Source of the DNA: Mycoplasma_N cavipharyngis | GTDB taxonomy: Bacteria > Bacillota_I > Bacilli_A > Mycoplasmatales > Mycoplasmoidaceae | Direction: 5' to 3' | Assembly (NCBI RefSeq): GCF_042984175.1 | Contig: NZ_CP155569.1 | Location: 310,001 to 374,000, forward strand | DNA: 64,000 nucleotides | Part shown: positions 55,253 to 64,000 of the stretch, piece after piece | Numbering within the stretch: the first letter of the stretch is position 1 | Layout of the letters: the number at the start of each line of letters is the position of its first letter | Position numbers and translations under genes: made by a program | Notes under the pieces: model-generated | Seen by the model: the letters and a program-made list of their open reading frames with translations, nothing else | Database searches by the model: none | Told to the model about the DNA's origin: nothing

Positions 55253-55999
55253 TTAATCTTTTTTAATTTTTTTAGCTTTTTCTCATAAAACTTGATGTTT
55301 TTCTAAATTACTAATTATTAATTCATCTTCTTTAGGAGTAAAATGACTCTTATTAAAAAAATTACCTCTTTCTTTTTGGATTGTAAAATACACATCTTTA
55401 CATAGTTCTAAATTGTTACAATTTAAACTATTATTAATTTTAATATTTTGATAAATTGGTTTATATTGTTCTCGTTTTTTAGAATCAATGAATTTATCAT
55501 ATTCATAATTAATTAAAATTTTATGACAATATTCATTAATACTTTCGAATTTTTGTTGATCTTGATTATATGATACTTTTGTAATAGAACAAAATGGTAA
55601 TTCCTGTTCTAAGTTATTTAATAAAGTATCATAAATTAAAATTCCACATAAGCGATCAAAAAATTTCATTTTATAAATTTTGTTTTTATCAAAATATTTG
55701 TTAATTTCAGATTTTTTAATATGATAAATTTTGTTAGTATTAACATAAGTGTCTTGAAAAAATAATCCCTTAATTACTTTAGGTTTTTTAGGAATTAAAA
55801 TTTCTCTATGAATTGGAATTTTTAAAACATTGTTTTCATCTCTAGCAGGACGAATTTTTAAATAATAATATTCTTTTGTTAGGTTATTAGAAGAAACGAT
55901 TAGAGGACAATGATCTAAAGGTTCTTGTAATTCTGTAAAAGTAACATTATTATTTTCTTTTTTAATTCTGTTAGGTTTTAATTTATCATTATTTTTCAT
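55253..55999 (-). CDS. Hypothetical cytoplasmic protein
   Basis: 248 residues from ATG with AAGGAT about 9 nt upstream. Basic, no signal peptide or membrane helix. Features: a Lys/Asn-rich start, LDHCPLIVSSNNLTKEYYY, PIHREILIPKKPKVIKG, FDRLCGILIYDTLLNNLEQE and a tail EKAKKIKKD. One UGA Trp near the end. No family recognised. It is convergent with the DUF2130 gene and downstream of the giant surface locus; relation to either is unclear. Confidence 0.65.
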
Positions 56000-56142
56000 A
56001 AATTTTTTATCCTTATTGTTTTTAAATTTTTTTAATTATTTAATTTGAAAAATAATAGTTAAAACTTAATGTTATGAAATTTTATTATTAACTAATATTT
56101 TATTTAAAATTTATAAAAAATATTATTTATTTGATTAATTAT

Positions 56143-59100
56143 TTAGTTTTTAAAATCAAACGTCTTCACACCTTGATTTAAGCCATCAATATAAGTAGCA
56201 GCAGTTTTAGGATCAGCAAAAAGTTCAGCAATTTTTGGCACAGACAAATTAATTAAAAACGGACTTAGTTGCTCACTAAAAACAAAAGTGTTAATGATTT
56301 TCTTATCATGAATTACTTTTAGATCAATCATTTTAGTAATTGTCTGATAACTCTTATCTTCTTGTCAGTTATTAACTTTTATCCCATCAAAACTTAGAGT
56401 TCCTTTTTGATCATCACTACTAATTAGTTGAGATAATGGGACACTAATACTAACATCTTCAACTTTAATGTTTTTTAGTTCAAAAATCTTAAGATCAGTT
56501 AGTTTTAAATTGTTAGTCACAATTAATTGCTTAATTTGAAATAAAGTTAGTTTATCTTTATTAAGTCCTGCAGGAATTAGGTTGTTCTTTTGTAAATATT
56601 CTTTAATGTTTTTGATCACATCACTATCGTTTTTTCAGTTTAATTGAGACACACCACGTTGAAATAAATAAATTGCAGATGCAGGTAAAGTAAGATAGGA
56701 TGGATTAGTATTATTAGTACTACTACCATTATTTACTGGTTGTCCATTTTCAAATTTGACACCATGTTGATAATAGTTTTTAAGTTGGACATTAAAAAAC
56801 TGAATTGTCCCCCTACTTTCATCAACAATTAAATTAGGATTGTTACCATTTGCATTATATTGAATTTCTTGAACCAAATCAGCTTTAGTAATTGAATTAT
56901 TACTACTCACCCCCCCACTAATAGAAGTAAAAAACATTTGTGGATTTTCATTAAACATCTTAACAACATCACTAATGCTTTTACCTCTCAAAACATCTTT
57001 TAAATCTTCTTGTTTTTTCCACTCAATAGTTGTACTTGTAGTACTAAATCCAGCTCATTGATAAGTTGCTATTAATGGGGCAATTTTTTTATTCTCATCA
57101 GCTGGTAAATTAATCGTTCAAGTCACAGTTCCAGCTAAATTGTTAGCTAATAAGCTAAAGGCGGCTTGTTTTTCTGTGTCTGGTTTTTTAAGTCATTCAG
57201 CATTGTTAGTTGTCACTGCATTCAAATCTAGTAAATCAGCTGCAGTTACTGCACTTGCAGGTTTTTTGATTAAGTCATAATATTTTTGTTTTTTGGTTTC
57301 ATCAGAAGTGTAAGCATCAACATTGAAGAGTTTAGAAGCACCAGTTGCAGCATTTCCACTCACACTAGTTCCAATAAAACTAGTACTTAGTTTTTTCAAT
57401 CCTTGATACACAAACGTTTTAGACTTTCATTTGCTTGGAAACTCTAAACTATTATTATTGCTAAACTTAAATGAAGGAACATTAACTTGAAAACTAATAG
57501 TTCCAGAAGTTGCATCTTTAGTTAAGTTAGTAATATACTGTTGATTAACATGGTGTAAATCACTATGATTACCATTAATAATATCTGCTGTTGTTTTAGT
57601 TGAATCAGCTAATAAATTACCTAAATAGTTGGTTTTAAGGGTGTTGGCGATTGCGTTTGCATCAACTGAATCATACCCATCTAACTGGTCCTTAATCAAA
57701 TCTTGAATGCTCTTAGGTGCAGGCAGAAGGATTGTGTTTGATTCTGATTGATCATTTTGGTTTTGCTGCTTAGTCTTAGCCATATCCACATCAGTTCAAG
57801 TGCCTGTATTAGTATCAGATTCCACCTGCAACTGCCCCTTAACAAAGCCAGTCACAGTTTGATTAATATTATCATCAATTGTTCGTGTTTCATTGTCCAT
57901 AGGCTTTGCTTCATGATTTTTAGGCAACAACCTTCCATTTGCAGAATATCCTGGCAGATACACTTTAAACTGATACTTTAGTGTACCACTAGTATCATCA
58001 AAGTCTAAATGCACTTTAGTACGATCTAGTTGTTGTAAATAAACTTGATCAAATTGTTTGCTTGATTTTCAAAACTGGTTTTTTCCAGTTAAAATATTTT
58101 CAGCACTAATAACTTGAGCAAATTTGTTTTTGTATTGGCTTAGGTTGAGGTTATTGTTAGTGTTAGTCCCTGCTGGACTCTTCACTTCTTTAGCTAAATT
58201 TCCCTCATTCTGCAACTCACTCTCTACCTGATTCACGACATAAAAATAGCTCGTATAACTATATAACCCATTAGTATTAGTATAAGCTGATTTGTATGGG
58301 GTATTCTCGCCTTGTCTAATCCCAAAACTACTAGGTTGCTTAATATTTGTCAATCATAAGTTAGGTGCAAGTCCAAAAAGTGCTGCATTGTTGTTGTTAG
58401 TGAAAAATGCGCGCAAGCCTGGAACAACACCGTTTGCACTTGGACTAATAATATCAGCATTGTTATTTGTCAACTTCAAAAAACTGATTTTATTATTCAC
58501 TCCAGTAGTATTGTTTAAAGTTTGCCCACTAGGACTTAAACTAATTGTTTGATTGACATTATCAGTAGTAGTTGCATCATAAAAAACATTGCCATCATAT
58601 ACAGGTGTGTATGCTTGGCGGCGGTGAGATCTAGCAAAGCTTTTAGCACTTACTAAATAAGTGCGAAATGGTTTATAGCGGGTTCAGTGGATGGGGTGGT
58701 TTGCTCCGGCTGATTTGTCATTTCCAGTGAAAAAACTGGAGCTTCAATTCCCACTAAATTGTCTCACCCCCCATCAGCCATGAGGGTCTTGTCCGTTTTT
58801 TCCACTAATAAAATCACTAATGTTGGGGGGGATGGTGTTATTGCCAGATGAATCTTTAAACTTCTTAAAATCACTTGCTTTAGGTACGGTTCATTTGATG
58901 CCTTGACTATTATCTGATCCGTTTTTATAAGATGTACCCGCATAAGGATCAGGTTGTCCCTGTTGGTTCCCTCCATTACTAGTCATCTGGACATTATTAT
59001 CCCACATGTTCCCTTCAATCCCATCAGTCCTACTATCCTCCTTCTGCTCAAACAACCCATAACCATTAAATGATCTTATAGTATAAACACTATAAGTGTT

Positions 59101-60263
59101 TCAAATGTAGCTTGTTCCTGGTAAATATTGTTTAGTTTGACCAATTTGATTAATTCAAGGATAAATACTATCAGGTTCAGGAACTAGTAGTTCAGCATTG
59201 TTATTGTCTGAGAAGGGGGTTTTGTCTGTTTGTTTTTCATATTTTTCAATAATCATCTTTTGATCCTTATGATATTTTGATTTTTTAAAATCCTCACGCC
59301 CTACAAACAAGTTGACACTTTTAGTTTGAGGAGCAATAATTGCATTTGGATCATAATTCACATTGCTTTGCTTAAAAATCATGGGCGCAACTAAATGGTT
59401 GTTAGCAAAGTTGAAATAGGGTTGATTGCCTCCAGTGTCAGGGTTAGTGCCACTACCTCATTTAACCCCACTATCAAACTGGTTATTACTATCTGGCACA
59501 TCATTAAAATTACCAAAAGTTAGTCCTTTAATTGGAAAAGGCATTGACCTTCATCTAGCTACTTGCTCATCTGTGTATTTTCAAGATGAGCCACTCTTCT
59601 CACTTGTAGCATACACATTAATTCCATATGGGCCACGAATGCTTGGATCTTGGATTGGAAGTAGTCCTTCAGTATTACTTGTTTGCTGCAACGAATATCA
59701 TGGAATGCCATACACTCCTAGTGGATCTTTTTCTGTTCCAATTCCTAATAAGTTGTTAGCAAGATCAAAATAAGCGAGCTTAATTTTTAAGTAGTATCTA
59801 GGGATTTGTTGAATTTGGTTGTTGTTTAAGGAGAAGTATCTTGGGACACCATCTTTAATTGGATTGGTGTATTGGTTTAGGGCAGCTTGTTTGGTGAAAC
59901 TAGAGGTGGAACTAGTTGTTTGATCTTTAGAAGAATTTGGGTTAGAATCTTGACACATCTCTGTGTCACTCTCATTACTTGCATTTGCACACCAATCAAA
60001 CGGATCAAGCACATATGAACTAACATCAATCATTTGCTTTAAATGAGCATTATTAGCACTAATTTTATATAGTTTTGGGAAATTGGTTTTTTCAAACTTG
60101 ATGGTGTACTTACTAAAATCATTGTTAGATAAATCAATTGTGTGTAAGGATTCTCATTTTAGAACGGGATTAAAAATTGAATCAAGGTTGCTTAAACTTA
60201 AGTTAGATAAATCAAGACTAGTGATTTTAGCTAATTGATTTTTAGTAAAACTGGAATTGACTC
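56143..60263 (-). pseudogene. Downstream part of giant surface locus, out of frame (part C)
   Basis: Open frame continuing directly from the frame break at 60264, ending at TAA 56143; about 1,370 residues. It opens with LRR-like units (KITSLDLSNLSLSNLDSIFN, then HTIDLSNNDFSKYTIKF). Repeats of a beta type follow (SGTLKYQFKVYLPGY, SGTISFQVNVPSF, AGTVTWTINLP, KGTLSFDGIKV) and it ends GVKTFDFKN. The first internal ATG (60033) has no ribosome binding site. It lacks any start of its own and is probably the 3' part of the gene beginning at 62996, separated by a one-base frame change. It may be expressed only after a slip. Confidence 0.7.
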
Positions 60264-62996
60264 CTAGGGGGAAGCAGGGTTCGCCCCTCCAGAACCACCC
60301 CCGTTTCCTGTGGAAGAACCAGGGTTCGACCCTACCATACCAGTCCCGTTTGAACCTCCAGCAGAACCCCCAAACCCTGGTAGAATTAATTTGTCAGACT
60401 CCTGCTCATCCACATGAAAATCAAATGCATAAGTACTAGTTTGCCCTTTAGACAACACCTCATTATCACTTAGTTGATTAAACCAGTGAGCATAAATCCA
60501 GCGATCAAGTGCAGCTGTGGCTCATAACTTGTATGAGTTATAGGCAGGAGTATTTGTACCAAAAAGTGTCAAATTGTTAATGTTAGCACCATCAAACGTA
60601 TCAACCACATCAGCCACTTGATAAGCAAAATCACGGTTAATGCCGCCTAAATAAGTGTGGCTGAAAAAGGGTGTTTTATCTCCTCCAGTAACCAATCCCG
60701 CTAAATTCGCTCCAACTCATATTCGTCTGAAATAAGGGTTGAAGGAAGTATTGTCTGAAGGAGCTCCAATTTGGTTGTTTCATGGAAAGATGGGTTTGCC
60801 CATCACATTTGTTGGGTTGTTTTTGATCATAATGGTTTTAGGGTTAGTCCCTGTGGGTTGTGGCATGGCAGTCCCTCCAGAACCACCCCCACTTCCACTT
60901 CCCCCACCAAACCCATACTGAATCATCCCTGTGGGACCTTCCCGATCGTTTTCACCAACCGTCAACTTCGGTCACAAATACCAGCTGTCAGTTTGTTTTT
61001 GTTGTGGTCAAAAATCAAGCAACTGGTTGTTAGCAAAACTAATTTTAGGTAAAGTTTGATTGACATCTGCTAAACCCACTCATTGGATTTTGTCGTTGGC
61101 AAGACCTTCACTACCAAGACCAAACCCAGCTGGCTTCTCATTAACACTCCCCGTACTATAATACTTATTCCAATTCTCAGGATTGGGTCCAGGTCCGTGC
61201 ATTGCATTATAAAAGTTAGTATCTGCCACCTTCATTAATGATTGATGATAAAACCAGAACTGCAAGTAAGGTAGTGGTTTAATCCCTAATGGAGGAACAT
61301 ATTTAAGCCTATTACTACTAAAATTGATATTAGTAAATAAGTTGGGAGATACAGGGATTACTTCAATTTGATTATGACTAAAGTCAATATTATTAATGTC
61401 TTTAGTGATCATTAAGCGAGTGGAACCAAAGTTGAGGCCTTTGGAACGGTTGGAAATGAGACCAGTGGCATCTGTAGTAATGCCACTTGCTGAGTCATAC
61501 ATGTTATTGTCTGTGTTGTTGGCATTCATATTTGTGCTTGGACTTACCTGATTAACATACACTCCTCCTTCCTTATTATTAAAATAAAAGTCGTCAGATG
61601 AGATGGCGGCAAGGAAGGTGGAGTAGTCAGAAATGGTTTTGTTAGAATTGTTAGCAATGGTTCCAGAAGAACCAGGGGTTCCACTCCCACTACTAGTGGT
61701 AGTAGTAGGCAAATGCATATACATTTTGCCTGGAAGTGTCTCTTCCAACCACTTCATGATGGCTTTGACTTCAGGTCTTGCTTTAACATCACTCGCATCA
61801 TAAGTGTAGGGTTCTTCAGTAGAAGAAGCAGAAGAAGAAGAAGAAGAAGAAGAAGAACCAGAACCACCTTGGTTCTGACCAGAACCATCATCCCCCAACC
61901 CCTTCCCACTACTTCACAAACTTTTTAAGTACTGATAATAATCGTATTTGTTGGTAGTAGAAGAAGCAGAAGTAGCAGACCCCCCATTCCCCTGCTGCTC
62001 ATTCATCTGTTTAATCTCTTCCTCACTCAAATACCCCGTATTTTTCTGATTCATCCCATAACTACTAAAATTACCAATCACCCTAATTTGATTATGAGAA
62101 GCACTAATAGTTTTTAGTGCTGGAAAATTAGTAAAATTAACATTAGGAAAATAGTGTAATTGATTATCATCAACTTTAAGTGTACCAATCCCATCATATA
62201 AAATGTGATAATTAACTTTTTGAGTAATTGGATCAGGTTTAACACTTGCAACAAGATTGTAAATGCCAAGACCCCAGCGAATATAAGGATTAAAAATTTC
62301 AGCAATACTAGTTAAGTTGTTATTTGATAAGTCTAAAGTTAAGTTGGGCTTGTTGAGTGCATTAAATCAGTCATCTCGACTGAAACTAGTTTGTTTAGAT
62401 TGATTAGTTGAACTAGTTCAGCCTAGAGTGGAGGCAATTGCTTGAGCAATTGCAGGTGTTGGGAATAGTTTGGATAATTTGTTGCCACTTGTTTCAATTT
62501 TAGGTCATTGGTCATTAGCAAACAACCCAGGTGGGGGTGCTTGTTTAACTAGTTTGACTTTTTTAGTACTTTGATCATAATGAACATATCTTAAGTTGAT
62601 ATAGTCATAGGCGTTGGCAGATAAAGTATTATCAACTGAGTTTTTCACACTTGTTGACATAGTGATAATGCCTGTAGGTGGATTTTTTTGAGTGAATGAT
62701 AAACCATTGGATTTAGTTGATTTATCTTGCAAGGTGGAGATGTCTACACCTAAAGGAAGTGATGAAGATGAATTTCCTACTTGTCCTTGCTGATAAGCTA
62801 GAACTCGTGCTTGACTAGGAGCTAGTTGCTTTTTAGTTGTTGTGTTGTTTTTGACTTGCTGGTATATGCTAATACTACTTGTAGCACAAATAATGACTGT
62901 TAGGATGTAGCCTAAAGTTTTAGTTAGAGATGGTTTGGAGGGGGTGTAGGTGAACAAAAAATTTAATATTTTTATTAAAAAACCAAATAAAACCAA
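60264..62996 (-). CDS. Giant leucine-rich surface protein, 5' part (locus B, frame ends at C5 tract)
   Basis: 910 residues from TTG (62996; AGGA about 9 nt upstream) to TAG at 60264. The N-terminal anchor is KTLGYILTVIICATSSISIY (about 26-45), then LRR-like repeats (DLSNNNLTSIAEIFN, NIDFSHNQIEVI, NINFSSNRLKYVP) and a Ser9 run. Gly/Ser/Asn linkers end in GGANPASP and the stop. Over about 2.5 kb it is nearly identical to locus A. One more C in the CCCCC tract before TAG would continue the frame into part C, giving about 2,280 residues, close to the size of A. Likely outward facing. Unlike A, it has an intact translation start. Confidence 0.8.
60276..60288. repeat. T-arm-like GC repeat AGGGTTCGCCCCT (copy 3)
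   Basis: Lies 5 nt from the GGGGG tract that breaks the frame of locus B. Same flanks as the copies in locus A. Confidence 0.7.
60321..60333. repeat. T-arm-like GC repeat AGGGTTCGACCCT (copy 4)
   Basis: Second copy in locus B, 45 nt from copy 3; the pair frames a CCACCCCCGTTTCCTGTGG segment also present in locus A. Confidence 0.7.
61831..61857. repeat. (GAA)9 tract in locus B
   Basis: Nine GAA units, encoding Ser on the - strand. Same length and position as in locus A. Confidence 0.85.
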
Positions 62997-63164
62997 ATTT
63001 AATTTTCCTAAATTATCTTTTATTAATTAAATAGCAAGTTATTTAAGTTTTTTAATCTTAGTGCTAAAATGGAATCAATAACATTTTTCATTTAATTTTT
63101 TGAATTTTTTTAACTAATTAATTGAAAAAGATTTCTTAATTAATATGAAATTTAAAAAATTAAT

Positions 63165-64000
63165 ATGAAATTGAAAAAAAGTTTAAAAAAACAAATTTTT
63201 TTATCAGCAACACTAGGATTAATTTCTACTAGTGTATTATCTGCATGTGCACCTAATTACAATAGTTTAGTTCGTTCTAAAACGAATTTAACATCTAATC
63301 GAACTAATAATCAATCATTATTACCAAACCTACCACCATTAAATAATGATAATAATAATTCAAATAATAATAATAGTAATAATGGTACATTAGATGATGT
63401 TTTAAGTGGTAGTGATGAAACTAAGTTAAATTTTTCTAACAATTTTTATCAAACAACTAAATTTCAAAGATCATCTGATATTGATCCTAGATTTCAAGGG
63501 TTTGATTCTGATTTAAATCCTGAATATATTTTAAAAGCACCAAAATATAAAAATATTATTACTAATTTATCTAAAGAGCAAATTAGAAATGATATTTTAG
63601 ATAACTTAAAATATTTAGTTTTAACTAATAGTAAAATTAAAATTGATTTTACTAATTTAAAACTTGATTTTCAGCTTGTAAAATCTAATGATAATTTATT
63701 AATTAAAAACTTTAAATTAGTTTTTAGTTTGTACAACCAAAATAATCAATTATTAAATTTATTTAATAGTGTAATGATTCCTGCCTTTGCACTAACTCAA
63801 GTAGTGATTCAGTTTAATCAAGCACACATTAATCCCAACTTGAAAAAAAATAATGCTTCAGATGGTAAAATTGATCAATTTTTTTCAGCCTGAACTGTTG
63901 ATAGTAGTGAAAATAATATTAGTGCTAAATTAAATAATTTAAAAGTTGTAGTTGGTGATAATAACAACCAAATTTTACAATCAAGTTCAGTTCAATCAAA
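63165..64000 (+). CDS. Lipoprotein (partial, runs off the window)
   Basis: At least 278 residues. The signal peptide is KKQIFLSATLGLISTSVLSAC with Cys as the lipobox residue (about 28), so it is a surface lipoprotein. An Asn-rich low-complexity stretch follows (NNDNNNSNNNNSNNG), then a domain with LRFQGFDSDLNPEYI-like and helical segments. One UGA Trp (63891) is followed by continuing frame to the end. An upstream ATG at 63144 opens only a short frame and is part of a small duplication of AATTAATATGAAATT, so I start at 63165. Divergent from locus B. Function unknown. Confidence 0.8.

Larger units (their letters stand above)
60265..62714 (-). repeat. Long paralogous repeat, copy in locus B
   Basis: Counterpart of 26700-29218, same orientation, about 33.5 kb away. 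Similarity ends at about 62714 upstream and at the GC-rich module at the downstream side. Confidence 0.85.

Noticed and set aside
63144..63182. ATG at 63144 as the start of the lipoprotein
   Set aside because: That frame reads a few codons and stops; the signal peptide and lipobox are in the frame of ATG 63165.
1..64000. Insertion sequence or prophage
   Set aside because: No transposase with a DDE core, no integrase, no terminal inverted repeats with target duplications were seen.

Overview
The window is AT-rich DNA that reads UGA as tryptophan: every long reading frame is open only if TGA is a sense codon. It carries tRNA genes, ribosomal protein genes and many lipoprotein or membrane genes, with no cell-wall genes. 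This is a mollicute. The order potA-potB-potC-lipoprotein-tsaD-metK matches my memory of Mycoplasma genitalium (MG042-MG047), and rpsL-rpsG-fusA and the MFS-glpQ pair also match, so I place it in the M. pneumoniae group (Mycoplasmoides/Ureaplasma side). The species cannot be named from sequence alone.

Left part (1-8.7 kb, + strand): the tail of an unknown gene; a tRNA cluster (fMet, Asp, Phe) interleaved with three decayed tRNA copies and a duplicated structured leader; about 1 kb without genes; an NfeD-stomatin pair; tRNA-Ser; an RDD membrane protein; then pcrA/uvrD, ymdB and a coaE-like kinase, ending at a strong terminator.

8.7-17.1 kb (- strand): a 2,077-residue FtsX-type permease, followed by two small proteins under their own near-consensus promoter. 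Their N-termini look like double-glycine leaders, and one carries an AT-hook-like motif. A hypothetical gene closes the group. 17.7-20.3 kb (+): TM2 protein, MFS transporter and glpQ, a likely glycerophosphodiester uptake and cleavage operon. 20.5-22.2 kb (-): an HsdS with three target-recognition domains, the third joined in frame through a (CT)10/(AG)10 tract. No HsdM or HsdR is present.

22.7-33.2 kb: a giant leucine-rich surface-protein gene lacking its 5' end, a small unknown gene, a broken nuclease-like gene, a frameshifted membrane-anchored gene and a small membrane protein. 33.3-36.5 kb (-): the str operon rpsL-rpsG-fusA.

36.8-55.2 kb (+): a long co-directional block with a phosphoesterase, an acidic 955-residue protein, the polyamine transporter (potABC plus lipoprotein), tsaD, metK, pheS, pheT, a PhoU-like gene, a membrane protein and a DUF2130 protein.

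55.2-63 kb (-): an unknown gene, then a second giant leucine-rich surface locus. It has an intact 5' end (TTG start, membrane anchor) but its frame is broken at a C5 tract inside a GC-rich module. The window ends in a lipoprotein gene.

The most interesting theme is surface and restriction variability. The two giant loci share about 2.5 kb of near-identical sequence; one has the 5' end and the other lacks it. That arrangement would suit one expression site plus one donor. Simple-sequence tracts also sit at or next to frame changes in hsdS (AG)10, in the second surface locus (C5) and in the 30-32 kb gene (A6).
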